From the NCBI GenBank assembly GCA_030272585.1, contig BSYQ01000001.1:9315001-9379000 (forward strand): a DNA stretch of 64,000 nucleotides. Direction: 5' to 3'. Positions 21,536 to 34,204 of this stretch are shown here, piece by piece (the stretch's first letter is position 1; every line of letters begins with the position of its first letter). The notes beneath the pieces were generated by a model, which saw only the letters and a program-made list of their open reading frames with translations, had not been told where the DNA came from and did no database searches. The position numbers and the translations under genes were made by a program. Source of the stretch: Bryopsis sp. KO-2023 (taxonomy: Eukaryota > Chlorophyta > Ulvophyceae > Bryopsidales > Bryopsidaceae).

Positions 21536-24372
21536 GGGGGGAGGAACAAGCAATTGCATACCTGTCTATCAAGAATGAAGTTACACTAATAACCACCACC
21601 AATCCCCATGACAGCTCCGGCACGTCAGTGAACAATCGCTCGGGTAAAACGCGGAGAAGGTAGTCCCGAAGCGCACCCAGAAACCTGCCCACCCGAGCAA
21701 CATCCTCCACTCAGTTTTTTTTTGTTCCTTTTTATTCGAAAATATATCGAACATAGATCCACATGTCAGACTAATCAATCAATGACAAAAGGTGTGATTT
21801 CATGGGATTCACTAATATTCCTTATATTTCTTAATATTCACTAATATTTCAGTGCCCAGTCTTCGAAGTACATCCAAAGAAAGGCATATAGAGCTTCTGT
21901 TTCAATAGAGTGATCTATTGACATATGTCTCAATCCAACCCAATAATTCTATGATTTTCTGTCGGACAGACATAGGAACCTTGGTGGTGAGGCGTTATTG
22001 CTGAACAGAGGGGTAAAATCAATAAACGCGTTTGGTTGGTGACTTACTTTGGGGATACGAATAGAAGGATGTAGGGCAAATACAACATTGGTCGAATCGG
22101 CTCCACAAGTTCTTTCGACCGCAACAATGCTGCTTTTCCAGGCAAACCTACAGCAGAATCAACCCGTTCAATCTCTTGGTCAGTCCACACCAGCCACCAA
22201 AGCGGAAAAAAAGCCTATTTTCCCTGGTGAATCTACAACCATGCAGGGCACCAGAAGAACCCCCCCCCCACCACACACAGTTTCTAAATTTGAGGATAAC
22301 GAGCTAACACACTCGCTTGAATTCTGGTTTGAAATTAAAACGATAAATATTAAAACCACTTTAGAAAAAGTGACATTGAGAAAATAGGCATGATTGAGGA
22401 CGAAATGGGTATGATTTTCTACCGTCAATGACAGAGGAAAAGAGTGCCAGCTGGAGATTCAGCAACCGGCGAATGGCAAAAAGGAAGGGGATGATGAGCA
22501 GGCAAAGCCCCTGGCAAATGGCTGTCAGCACCCCAACAATCACGTGGACAACAATGAGTCGAGGAGAGGATTTGATCGACAGCCACAGTGAAACCGCGGC
22601 CCGACAAAATCCTCCCCAGATTTCCTTGACAAACCCCCATCTCGATTTTGGTTTCTCGCCCTCAGAAGTGCCGGCAACCTGGAAATGAATTCACAACGAT
22701 ATCGGGGCCCTGTTCTACCAGCATATATTCCAGATATATTTTCGGTGCAATGGATTGGGTATTATTTAACAAAATTTGGAATACAAATTCTGGAAGGATG
22801 TTCTGGGTTCAAACTAGGGTTCAAACCACAGTCCATCTGACATGTCAAAAAAGTATCAAAATGCCCATCCATTCAAAAAGAGAAGAAAGAGAGACTGATT
22901 TTTGACTAAAACCAAACTTTCTTCACGGGAAAAAAAAAAGAAGATATGTTTACAACTGGATTCGCAGCGGTTTGAAAAAGAAAATATTAAAACTAGATAA
23001 TTTCCAGCGTTTGTATGCGTCACCTGCCTCACTGCCATTCTCTGTACTTATGGGCCTATCTTCTTCTTTCCCCAAAACAGTTTTATCGCTGCATGCCAGC
23101 AGCACAGCTCCCAAGAACAACCCTTTCACCAGGAAGTCCAGAGGCTTGAACAGCAAAAAGGTTACATCCGCAAGCTGAGAATACACTGCACGCAATAAGA
23201 ACATCAGAACCGGTCCTGCATTTGGCGATATGGCTAAATAATTTCTCTCCAATTGCTTCTCTTTTTCACATTTTCCCCCCCTCCTCAAAAAAAAATTAAA
23301 ATTAAAACTGACGTATGCGGAAACAAAGAACCCGAAAAAAAAAAAAGGAGAATTGAAGCTGCAAATGATTTTGAATGGGCCAGACCTGCTGAATCGCCCT
23401 CTGTCCCCATGGCTGGTAGCATTTCTTCAGGTATACTGCTTGCAGGAACCCCGAAAAAAGCGACAGCAACTGCACAGAAATAACAAAACAATCATTAAAC
23501 CCTAACGAACAATTCAATCAGTTTCCTTGCTGCGGGTGCATTGCTGTAAGGGACTTCGAAACATAAAAAATGTCCTCTCGAAATTCACAACCAAATTGTG
23601 AATCCCCCTCCATCATTTCTTTAACCCTTTGTTTTAACAAACACGTCTCAATTTTTCTTCCGGTTGGATGTCCGTGCACACCTAATGAAACCGTTTTGTA
23701 CAGTGCCCAGCAAAGTCCGAAGCGGGCCGCTGAATTCAGAATGGTCAGACTCAGGATGGACCACAAATTCTCCTTCAAGAGGCTGCCACATCGCTTGACG
23801 ATCGCAACGGAGGGATTGTGTGCCAGCTGATATCGAACCCTTTCAGGAATGACAGCAGCCCACGCAGCAGCAGCATCTACCTCTTCCTTCCTAGATTCGG
23901 AACCAAAAAAACTTTTCCCTCTCCAGTGAACTCTTCAAAGGGGGGAAAATTGTCCAAAAACTGCCGTGGTGGTCAGTGGATAGGAGAGAGGGGGGGTGCC
24001 AAAAAAAATCCCAAAGAAAAGCTGGAAAGCTAACTCCAGTAACAGTTCTTTCTTTCACACTCTGATGGTAATTGTACATTTCGTTTTTCCTGCTTTCCTC
24101 GCAATTCAACATATCTAACAATATATATGTGTGAAAAGATATGGGACTCTTCACACTAAGAGTCTCACTCTTTTTCTTGTGTGGAGGGGGAGGCCCCATT
24201 TGCAGAGTCAGCACGAGCTTCTGCTGAGTTGCTTTCTCCATTGTTGTTGGGGACTTCCTCGGTCAAGTTCGTGGTCTCGTCCAACCCCAGGCTGGTTCCG
24301 GGCGCCGAGTCTTTTCCGCTAACACAACGGTGAGGCTTTCGTTTCCTGGAGGTAGCTCCAAAGATTTTGGAT
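21252..24372 (-). CDS. unidentified multi-pass membrane protein (partial gene model)
   Basis: Recognisable coding segments on the minus strand, in order, are 24372-24169 (acidic, NNNGESNSAEA), 23890-23682 (EEVDAAAAWAAVIPERVRYQ, then WSILSLTILNSAARFGLCWA), 23469 to about 23391 and 23219 to about 23010 (PVLMFLLRAVYSQLADV, FLVKGLFLGAVLLAC), 22683-22432 (RLIVVHVIVGVLTAICQGLC, LLIIPFLFAIRRLL), 21710-21568 (LSWGLVVVISVTSFLID), about 21480-21413 and 21324-21252 (MHDILPVVVYAAALN, stop). At least six hydrophobic helices are present. The junctions around 24169/23890, 23682/23469 and 23391/23219 agree in phase; one exon between about 23010 and 22683 seems to be missing. The 5' exon lies somewhere in 24373-24900. 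I do not recognise the family. Confidence 0.5.
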
Positions 24373-25100
24373 CTGAAGCAGATGGAAGAAAAGAGAACTC
24401 GTTGATGAGTTTCAACAGGGCATAACCAAGAACGTTGCTCACAGGACTCGAGTACGTCTCGTTCGGAACCATTAGAGGTCTGCTGATTGTTTCTTCTTCT
24501 TGAGCACGAGTTGTCCGATGGACAACGTCAGCTCGCTCTGCACACGAGTCCGCTTTTCTGAGCGCCGAGTTGTGGCATGATTTCGTTGACAAAAAACCGA
24601 CGCCAGCGCACACACCTGGTGCACGATTGCCCAGACACGGAACCCTTTCGTCCGAAGCGCGTCCCCTCGCATCGAACGACGTAGCTACTCCCGAGCACTT
24701 GGGCTCGCCCCAATTCCCGAAAGCAGTTGGGACCAAACATGTTCGTGTCGACGCGCGAGGCCACTTTTCAGCCCTGGTGATGGGAAGCTCTCCGCGACAG
24801 AAACGGGAAAAACTGTCACCGAGCCGATCCCGAAAAAAGGTCGACTCCAGTTTCGCGTCCGCGCTGTACATTGACTCACCGCCGTCACCTCATCCATCCT
24901 GTGTCTTTTTTTAGGTCGTCAGCAGGGTTTAACATACAGGAACGTCTTGATGTCAAATTCGCTTCTGTCGCTTTTTAGTATCGTTATCGGGGGTTTGCAA
25001 ATTATTGCCGTTTCTGTGGGTCTGCAAGGCTCCCTTCCAAACTTTTCGCGGGAAGAGTGTTCTGGGCCAGGTCGTCGCGACGGGTTCCGCGGGTTCGATC
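24373..25100. promoter_or_regulatory. GC-rich region between divergent genes
   Basis: Lies between the minus-strand membrane-protein gene and the plus-strand PP2A A gene. It probably holds the first exon of the former (ATGGATGAGGTGACGGCG followed by GTGAGT near 24897) and both promoters. No TATA box identified. Confidence 0.4.
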
Positions 25101-28100
25101 ATGGCGAGTCAGGCGGGCGACGACAACCTCTATCCAATCGCGATATTGATGTGAGTTGGCGTGGTGCAGAACAAAACTTCGAAAAGTGTGTTGAAGCTAG
25201 CACAGACAGTGCCGGACCCTTGGCGCGTTAGATAATCCCCCCTCCTTGTCAAGAATTCTTTTTCTTTCCAGCCTGCGCGCGGGGAAACGTTATTTTTGGC
25301 CTTCGGAAGTGCAGCTGGCTACCGACAGAACTTGAACCTCTTGGATCCACAAAAACTTTCAACGCTGAAAGAAAGGATTTTATCCCGTCGCTCAGCGAAC
25401 AAAGTTGTGTGTACAACCAGCATCTTTTTTTCTCGCGGATGTGTATTTATCGGGTTCTCGGCCCCTCACCATCTTCGCGGAAGGAACTCTAGAACGTTCA
25501 ATGTATTCGTTTGGCTGGTCGCCCTTCAAGTTCGCTTTCGTAAAACCAAATCATTCCTCATCGTATACTCCTTCCCCCTTTCTTTTCCCCTAAAAGTTTT
25601 TTTGTTTTGGAAATTTATTTTCTCCCCTTTTCACTTTTTTTTTCCCTTTTTTTCTCAACAGTGACGAACTCAAAAATGAGGACGTTTCGGTACGTCTTAA
25701 TTCCATTCGACGACTCACTACCATCGCGCGTGCGCTGGGCGTGGAGCGGACGCGCAACGAGTTGATTCCGTTCTTGAATGAATGCAACGACGATGAGGAC
25801 GAAGTGCTGCTGGCGATGGCGGAGGAGCTCGGGGAGTTTGTACCCCACGTGGGGGGTACGGAGCATGCGCACGTTTTGCTGGTGCCTTTGGAAACTCTCT
25901 CCACCGTTGAAGAAACGGTCGTGAGGGACAAAGCTGTGGAGTCTCTGTGTAAAGTGGGATGTCAACTTGAGCAGCAAAGCAAAGCGGAATACTTCGCTCC
26001 CCTCCTGAAGGTAGAAATAATAATTTGGCAAAGAAACTGTGTAAACTTTCATTGGAAGAAAGTTTAAACAGGTTTTATGGATTCCCAACACCAGGGCATA
26101 TCATATTCCCTTTATTGAAAGGACTTCAAATCATCAAAGTCCTTTCAAAACCGATCGAAAAAAATAATGGGGGGAAATCATAGAAAAAGTTACCAATAAA
26201 CCACACAACACCATGCTGCAACATTCAAAGATATCGTTTCGAAAAGTTATTGTCCATGCGACGGTTCGGTACATTTTTCTCGAACCTCTGGGTGTGAATA
26301 GTGAATATACTTTTTACTTTTGATCGACATTTCGAATTCTTTTTCTTTGGCAGAGACTGGCGGGTGGGGAATGGTTCACGGCCCGAGTTTCAGCTTGTGG
26401 ACTCTTTGCTGCTGCATACCCGAAATCAAACACTGCCATTAAAGTGGATTTAAGGGAAACTTTCCAGCAACTGTGTCACGATGAAACGCCCATGGTCAGA
26501 CGAGCTGCTGCACAGAATTTGGGGAAATTTGTCGATGTGGTGGAACCTGAATTTGTCAGCAGCGAATTGATCCCTCTTTTTAGCGAGCTGACCCAAGATG
26601 GTGAGGATACAATACATCCTTTTGCTGTAACGATAACTGCTACACACTCCTTTTGTCCAGTTTTCCATCCGAAATAACTTTTGAAAATGAAAATCGAAAA
26701 AAGGGCTTTGGGGGCCCTTGCTGATGGTGTTTGTCAGAAGAATATCAAACTGTGTTTGGTAATTGATGTGGGATGGGGGGGTTGCTTTTTGTTTGTGTTT
26801 AGATCAAGATTCCGTACGGTTGCTGGCTGTGGAGAGTTGTGGGCCATTTGCTTGGAAATTGAGCCCAGATGATAGCTCTACGAGGTTGCTGCCGGTGGTT
26901 CAGAGGCTCTCCCAGGTTGGGACAAAAAGAAAGCATCATCCACAATAAAAATCGATTTTCAGTGGGGTTTCAGGGTGTGCTACGTCTTTCAAATGATTCC
27001 TGCAGATTGTGTGAATTTTAATAAATTATCGCTAGGAAAAAAACATTTGGGAGGTTGAAGATTATGTTTTGTTCGAAACAGAAGTAAATGAACTTTCAAA
27101 TGCACGTCTTGATGAAGGGGTCAATGGCTTTCAAAAAGATTTAAAAAATTTATCCTCATGCACTCAACCAGTTGTGAGATTTTCCTTCGAGCGTATTTTT
27201 TAACCATGATCTGCACGGGGTGGCAAAGACTCTGAAGGTCATAAATACTCTTTTTTGGTGTTTTTTTAGGATAAGTCTTGGCGTGTCCGATACAACGTTG
27301 CGGATGTCTTGTGCAAGGTAGCGAAAGCTTTCAGCAAAGACTTAACAAGGTGAGGCGGGGTGAAATACCTTGAAAACAAAAATAATCAACTTCTGCTCTT
27401 CCGGAAAAAAACAATAGCATAGACTGCAAACATTTATAAGATTGACATGCGTAAAATGGGGCCTGTAATTGACATAGGCTTTTTTCCCCTTTTTTTTCCT
27501 CTCCAGAGATGAGCTGACGCCAAGCTTCGTGCGTCTGCTCAAGGATTCAGAGGCGGAGGTTAGAGTGGCAGCTGCTGGCAAAGTTTCTCAATTTTGTAAT
27601 GCTCTGGAACCGCAACAGGTAGCAAAAAAATTATTCCCTTCGTAAAACGACCTGTTGTATGGACGAAACACCATGAAATAGAAATAGAAACCCTATTCTG
27701 TCGCATTTTGACAGCTTATCATTCCTTCCGCAACCCCCTCCCCTGCTTGAAAAAGAGAATGGAAGAAAGAAACGAAGGTGAAAAAAAATGTTTCAAGAAT
27801 GGAAGAACCACCTCCAAGATTCATTTCGAATTTTGACAGACCTGTTTCACAACTGTACCCTTTCCTTCTTCCCTCGTGTGCAAACGTGTCCCAAAGTTAC
27901 CATGTTTTTTTCAAGCAATATTAGTCAACATTTTTCCAAGCAGGGTTGGGTTCAATAATGGAGGCTCCTGTGTTCGCCAGGCTGTCACATCAGTCATCCC
28001 TTGTGTAAAGGAGCTGGCCTCCGATTCCTCGCAATACGTGCGGGCATCCTTGGCCTCAGTTGTGATGGAGCTCGCCCCTGTGATTGGCAAACAAGCAACC

Positions 28101-29425
28101 ACAGAGCACCTTCTCCCTGCATTCTTGTCGCTGCTAAAAGATATATACCCCGATGTCAGACTAAACGTGATCAGCAACCTGGACCAAATCAACCAGGTGG
28201 GCAACAACTACTGGCAGTGAGAATCGATGTGCAATTTCACGGAGCTGCATCTTTTTTTTATCAGGTTTCACTCTGAATGAAGAATGCTGGATCCTCAGGT
28301 CGTAGGTGTGGAGCTGCTGGCGCAGAGCTTGTTGCCAGCAATTGAGGAGTTGTCGGAAGACAAACACTGGCGAGTGCGACTAGCAGTAATAGAGCACATC
28401 CCCCTTTTGGCCAGCCAGTTGGGGTGTGAATTTTTCCAGGTGGGGCAGTGCTTCCTGGAGTAAAGTGAACTCTCAAACTCACTTACTCATTTTCATGGCT
28501 TTCTGACATGTGTTGCTATTGTTGTTTTCCTTGTTGTGGAGGGGGTTTTTATGGGTTGGGGGGGTTTAGTGGTCTCGAGCCCGGGGGGGGGGGGGCTAGC
28601 ATTTGAAATCTCAAGCAGAATCCGGTGAAATTGAAGGTCATTACTTAAATGCAACTGCAGCCACTGAGAATGCCAGGACCAACTTGGAGAGTGCTCTCCT
28701 GTTCGTTTTTGAAGTGGTTTTGTTCGTTGGGATTGCCAGGAGAAGCTGGGTCCGCAGTGCATGAAGTGGTTGGAGGATCAGGTCGCATCAATTCGAGAAG
28801 CTGCCACCCTTGCTTTGCAAAAGGTTGCACAGGAATTTGGAGCAGAGTGGGCAAAGGAGAACCTTGTCCCCCAGGTGGGCATCAAAACACGCGAACAAGA
28901 AACCAGAAACGAAAAGAAGATTGATAGCCTTGTTTTTGTCTGGTAATTTTTGTTGGGTTTCGATCAGGGTTGGCGCGCGCATTGATTGTCGTAGGAGCTG
29001 GAGGTTTTTTCCCAAAAAGACACTCCTGGCGTTGCTTTGCCATTATGTGCATGATTATTTGCAACCCCTGATCGATGTTTTTGTGCCTTCCTTTTGCACA
29101 GGTGCTGAAGATGATAGGAAATCGTCACTATCTGTACAGAATGACGGTTCTTGTTGCCATTTCAATGCTGGCTCCGATCGTCGCAGCAGACGTGGTCACG
29201 GAATCGATGCTGCCGGTGCTAGTAACAGCTGCCAAAGACCCCGTCCCGAACGTTAAGTTCAGTGTGGCAAAAACTTTCCAAAAAATGGTGCAATCGTCGG
29301 TCATCGATCAACCGACCGTCACTTCCGTTATCAAACCTTGCCTCCAAGAACTGAGCGAGGACTCTGACGCTGATGTTCGTTTTTTCGCCAACCAGGCGCT
29401 GGGGCTGTGCAATGCTGAAGCGTAG
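25101..29425 (+). CDS. PPP2R1A: serine/threonine phosphatase 2A scaffold (A, PR65) subunit
   Basis: Ten exons: 25101-25150, 25662-26010, 26354-26600, 26803-26915, 27270-27349, 27507-27618, 27981-28196, 28299-28439, 28740-28874 and 29102-29425. They sum to 1,767 nt, 588 aa; human PR65 is 589 aa. The protein is HEAT repeats end to end. It opens [20 protein letters not shown], the conserved PR65 start. Later blocks include [59 protein letters not shown] and SIREAAT. The A subunit is the scaffold that joins the catalytic C and regulatory B subunits. All introns are GT-AG, about 100-510 bp. The gene appears intact. It is divergent from the membrane-protein gene upstream. Confidence 0.96.
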
Positions 29426-30364
29426 CAGTGTTGATATCCCACAGTATCTTCCACCAGAGTTTGTTTGTTTGTTTTTGCTTGGGGGTTAGAACAATCGAAC
29501 AGGAACGAGAAAAACGACACGATAGCAGGAGGGGGGGGAAGGGGGGGGGGAAGAGGTCGCCTTGGTCCTATAGGGCTGTTTTTCATGCTGTTTGTGTGTG
29601 GATGTGAGGGTTTTTCTGTTGGGCTGTTCGATCAAAATGGTAGGGAATACATTACAGCTTTGGGGAAACCATGCTAACAAAAATTACACAGGGGAGAGTC
29701 TGTGGGTTGCACCTGTACAGAAAGAAAGAAAGAAAGAAAGGGGAAACGACGCAACGATTGCCGATGTGAGGATACGGGTTCTATCAAGCATGGCCTCTGG
29801 TAGAGATTTTGTCTAGGTGGGAGAGGGGTGGTGGGTTGGAAGAAATTGCGATGCTGTGATTTCTATGTGAATCCAGCACATCCAGGACTCATCTGTAGCA
29901 CTGCACATAAGGATTGTCGGCGTGGCCGAATCAGTGAAATGTAAGATCAAGAAACGATGAAAAGAAAACACACACACACACACGAGGCTGTCTGTTTTGG
30001 GGGGTTCACAAGAGATTGGGTGGGCATCAGGGGGAAGTGTGCATGTTGGCAGATGTTCGTGGATGAGGTCATTTTGGTATATGTGACATTGGCAATGTAA
30101 TAATATGTGCCTACCTTAGCATGTCAAATGCATGGAATTTTTTCTTTTTCTTTTTTTTGGGGGGGAAGGGGGCATGGGTTAGGGAGCTGGGATGGAAAGG
30201 GAGAGGGGCACATTGGACAGGAAAAGGTAGGGAGGGGATTTGGAATGAAGTCCCTAAGGCTTCTTTTGCGGGTAGAAATGCTGCCTTTGTGTTGTATTGT
30301 AAACTTCAGCGAACGTCACCAATTCATTCCCCACTTGCATATCAAACACAACTATCCGTTGACC
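29426..30364. other. 3' flank of the PP2A A gene
   Basis: G-runs near 29530-29551, a short GAAA repeat near 29720 and a CA repeat near 29970. No gene seen. Confidence 0.5.
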
Positions 30365-30372
30365 CCTATGAG

Positions 30373-31146
30373 CAGGCCACTTTAATTGAGGACACGTGAG
30401 GACATTGTCCTCATTTAAGGTCCCCAACCTGTCCTCATTTCACAAACTTAAATACAGTCAGCCGGCAACAAACGGCAACAAAACTTACACCGTGGGTGGT
30501 CTCTGAACACTCGAAAAGAAAGACGAGGTGTTTCGCCTAATTTCGCGACTGCCCCCTTCATTTCGATGGTCACAAGAGCTCTTTCTGTCCAGATCGTGCG
30601 TTGTGTCAAGTGAGTCCGACTCATTTGCGTTTCTATGTCCCTGACGTTCAACCCCAAACGAGCTTGATGTTGAGTGCTGGTGGAGTTGGCTTTTTGTTGC
30701 ATGTTTTGCAGCTGGGATTTAGGTGGATACTATGTCAACTGACGATTGTCCAGGAAAATCGTGACCACCTTGGGAGTGCAACGTTGTATAGTTGCGTGTC
30801 TCAAGTCGACGTGTCTAGCTTTTCTCGCGTTGCTTGTGCAATTTGTCTGGGGCTCTTGTCGTCTTGCTAAGTGCAGGAGCGCTTTTGGGTTACTAGGTGC
30901 GTTCGCCATGCGGTTTTAGATCGTAACGAGCGTTACAGCCAGGATGCGGGCCCTTCCCTTTCGCGCTCCTGTGAAAGTGTGCGGGTCTAGTCGCCTTGCC
31001 TCTAGAGACATGTTTGTTTGGTTTTCTTGGATTTTTTTGCTGTTTTTGCCCACTGTCCTCACGCGATCCTCAAATAAGCCGCACAATCTGTCCTCAAATA
31101 CCAGAATGAGGACAATGAGGACACTGTCCTAATGTAAAGAGGCCTG
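30373..31146. mobile_element. hAT-type MITE family C (774 bp)
   Basis: The left end is CAGGCCACTTTAATTGAGG and the right end, reversed, is CAGGCCTCTTTACATTAGG. Both are flanked by a perfect 8-bp duplication CCTATGAG (30365-30372 and 31147-31154). Subterminal GAGGACA/TGTCCTC motifs recur at both ends. The interior has no convincing coding frame. Confidence 0.88.
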
Positions 31147-31154
31147 CCTATGAG

Positions 31155-31544
31155 TTCACCTGACGGACAACACCAGCTCAAGTGTTTTAGCAACGCTCTT
31201 GCCTGTGTCCCCGGAGCCCCATTCGACAAGGGCGTCGAACCAAACAACCAAACAGCGCACTCGCTGTCCCAGTGGCCACTAAAATTTGAATGAGCATGTT
31301 TTACTTCGCAACCGCTGAAATTTGGAAAACATATGCTCCGTCCGCCATATTTCCATTGAGAGTGTTGTGAGGATGTAAAACTCCGACTTCTTCAATTGAG
31401 GTGACTGAGAGGGGGGGTTTTCAGTCTTTCTTCTGGAATCGTGCGGGTTCCCACCTATTCACAAGGACGCAACACAGCATTCACGGATCAACATACTTAC
31501 CTGACCGTTGACCTGTCTCGATCATCCAGGGGATAGGCACGCGG
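31155..31544. other. flank between MITE C and the DIRS-type element
   Basis: No gene or repeat recognised. The true 3' boundary of the DIRS-type element could lie slightly within this stretch. Confidence 0.4.
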
Positions 31545-31627
31545 TTAACCCACTGCATGAGGATCCCACCCAGAAAAGCTGGAGGAGTTCTCTTCACAAA
31601 AGGCTAAACATATTAATACTAAATGCC
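31545..31627 (-). repeat. 83-bp direct repeat, outer copy (candidate B2)
   Basis: Identical by eye to 32049-32131 (starts TTAACCCACTGCATGAGG, ends ACTAAATGCC). The 421 bp between the copies (31628-32048) would be the A2 segment of a split-direct-repeat retroelement. Confidence 0.75.
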
Positions 31628-32048
31628 ATATTGGTTTACACTTCGAACTGTTTGTTTGTTTGTCCCCAAACCTAACCATTCCAAACCCTCATTAACAAGC
31701 ATTAATTTGACAGATCATTTTCCACCCACCAAAAAATGGACTGGAAAAAACAAAAAACACAAACTACAGGGGAGAAAGCCCCTCAGGCTGACTACCCAAT
31801 ATAAACCGAACAAAAAAAGGGGGGGAAATTTTCCCACTGAGTCCCGCGAAAAGGAAAAATTGGGCGGGAGAAAAACCTCGATTGTAATATGAAAACCGCC
31901 CTCTTTTAAGCGAACTACTCCCTCAATCATTCTAAGATCCAGTCCGACTGGATCCCCAACTGGCGTCACCTGTCCCTTCCAGGGATAGCTTTTCGTCCCA
32001 CCCTGAGTCATTGCGTTCTTTAACCTATCGTACTAACCGTACTAGCCA

Positions 32049-32131
32049 TTAACCCACTGCATGAGGATCCCACCCAGAAAAGCTGGAGGAGTTCTCTTCA
32101 CAAAAGGCTAAACATATTAATACTAAATGCC
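32049..32131 (-). repeat. 83-bp direct repeat, inner copy (candidate B1)
   Basis: Same 83 bp as 31545-31627. It lies directly beside the hAT insertion point (duplication at 32138-32145), and so just 3' of the recombinase gene once the hAT is discounted. Confidence 0.75.
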
Positions 32132-32149
32132 CCTTAACTCACAAGCAGA

Positions 32150-32560
32150 CCTGGGCCCGACCGGACCGGCAGCGAAAAACCGGTCCGGTCCGGTCCAACC
32201 TGTCTAAGGACCGGCCAACCTGTCCGGTCCTGTCCGGTCCAGCGAAAAAACGCCGGTCCTTGCAAGACCGGACAGGCTTTGACCGGTCCTGGCCTGTCCC
32301 TGTCCGGTCCACCGGTCCGAAATGCCTGTCGAAAATGTGGAACGGGTTTCGACAGGCATTTCCGGCTTTGGACAGGCAAACCGCCAAATTCACCGGACTT
32401 AGACAGGACAACAACCGGTCTTCGACAGGCCCACAACCTTTCAAAGACCGGCCCACAACCTGTCGAAGACCGGTTAAACACCGGTCCAGACAGTGCAAAT
32501 CGGCGGTTTCAGACAGAAGTTTACCTGTCTTGGACAGGTCAAGCGCCTGTCGAAACAGGA
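32150..32560. repeat. left subterminal motif array of the hAT
   Basis: Dense ACCGGTC/GACCGGT and CCTGTC/GACAGG words, many as inverted pairs. Such subterminal arrays in hAT elements usually bind the transposase. Confidence 0.8.
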
Positions 32561-32601
32561 ACAACCTCGCGCGATGTGTGAAAGTGTGAACGTCACTGCA
32601 G

Positions 32602-32609
32602 TATAAAAG
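32602..32609 (+). promoter_or_regulatory. TATA box of the hAT transposase gene
   Basis: TATAAAAG about 100 bp before the ATG at 32709, at the inner edge of the left subterminal array. Confidence 0.7.
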
Positions 32610-32935
32610 AGAACCCTGCATGCGCGGAAAACCTAGCATCATTCCGCCTACAGCAAGAGCAAACAAGCACGCACGCACGCACGTACGCACCAGGAAAGCC
32701 AACGAAAGATGTCGCCAAAAATGACGCTCCGCAACAAGAAGACGGCCGGTGGGAAAAAGGGAGGTGGGACGGAGGGGGGAAAAGTGGACACCGCGAAGGG
32801 AAAGGGAAAAAAGGGACCGGCGTCGAAAGCGGAAGGAAACAAGGGACCAGCGTCAAAAGCGGGAGGAGAAAAGGCACCGGCGGCGGAAGCAGCGAGTTTG
32901 CCGCCGCCTCCACCGCCCATGGAAGCACCCACGGT

Positions 32936-33400
32936 CAGAGATAGGACTTTACGGTTACGGTCACCGTAACCGGACCGTAACCACCGTAACCGGACCGTAA
33001 CCGGAGTACAATTTTCGTCAGAAAATCGTACTTTTACGGCCGTAACCGTAGCACCGTACCACTCCGTACCGCTCCGTACCGGACCGTAACGACCGTAACG
33101 GCCGTAACAACCGTAAACCGTAGAAAGTGACCCTCGCAGGGTCCCGCGATTCCAAAGGAACCCAGGAGGATTCGAACCCGCGACCCTACTGACTGCAGCC
33201 TAACGCTTTAGCACTGAACCACGCTACTTCACGGTGACTTAGGGCCTACCGTAGTTATACCGTACCTGTTCCGTACCGTAAAAACAACATATTACTCCGG
33301 TTACGGTACGGAGTTACGGCCGTAGTACGGTGACCGTAACCCGACCGTAACCGGACCGGACCGGAGTCGGACCAAAAATTTGGCCCAAGTCCTATCTCTG
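32936..33400 (+). mobile_element. hAT-type MITE family A, copy 2 (465 bp)
   Basis: CAGAGATAGGACTT...AAGTCCTATCTCTG with a perfect duplication CCCACGGT (32928-32935 and 33401-33408). It sits in exon 1 of the hAT transposase and ends the open frame at 32969. It has the same tRNA-like centre as the other copies (B box at 33178-33188, minus strand). Confidence 0.95.
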
Positions 33401-33519
33401 CCCACGGTGGACACGGTGGACATGGCGGACATGGATGTAAGGGTGTTGCAATCTTTTGTTGGTGAAAAAAAAAATGTAATGAAATAATGAAATTTCCAGA
33501 AAATCAATTTGAAGATATG

Positions 33520-33790
33520 TTTTGTATCCTTTCAATTTCACATCTGGAATTTATGGTTTTTGTTTTTTTTCCTTGCAATTGGACCTCTGGAATTTATGGT
33601 TTTTGTTTTTTATCCTTTCAATTTCACATCTGGAATTTATAGTATTTGTTTTTTATCCTTGCAATTGCACCTCTGGAATTTATGTTTTTTTGTTTTTTAT
33701 CCTTGCAACTTCACATCTGCAATTTATAGTATTTATTTTTTATCCTTGCAACTTCACATCTGGAATTTATAATATTTATTTTGTTACCAG
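33520..33790 (+). repeat. minisatellite in hAT intron 1
   Basis: About five units of roughly 50-60 bp built on CACATCTGGAATTTAT and TTTTTATCCTTGCAA, ending at the exon 2 acceptor. Open frames across it are repeat artefacts. Confidence 0.85.
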
Positions 33791-34204
33791 GTGGACATAT
33801 TTGGAGGTTCATCAGGGAACCTTCGAAAGAGGTTGAGGGATGTCGCTGATGAGAGGGAGGGGGAGGAGGACGAGGCCATGCAGAGGATGAAGGCGCCCCG
33901 GGCAACAGGACGACTGCAGCCATTAGAAGGGTTTTACGAAGGGGAACGGGATTTCCTTGATGACAGCCCGCCCCCATTCAGGCTGGGGACACTGCCACCA
34001 CCCGTGGCGAAGCCGCGTCAAGGTTCTGCAGGAAAGGGCCCTTCAGGTTCAGAACCATCACAGACATCACAGGTGAGATAAAAGGAAAACATGGAAATGA
34101 TAAGTTAAAGGTCGGGATGGGTTGCAAACATGATCCAACCACTGCATGGAAGTGGATGATTTAAAAACTGAAAATTGCTTTCCTTTCCCAAAAATCTTTG
34201 CCCT

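Noticed and set aside
32139..32702. Minus-strand frame across the left hAT end
   Set aside because: Low-complexity translation of the ACCGGTC/CCTGTC arrays and the promoter region; no domain.
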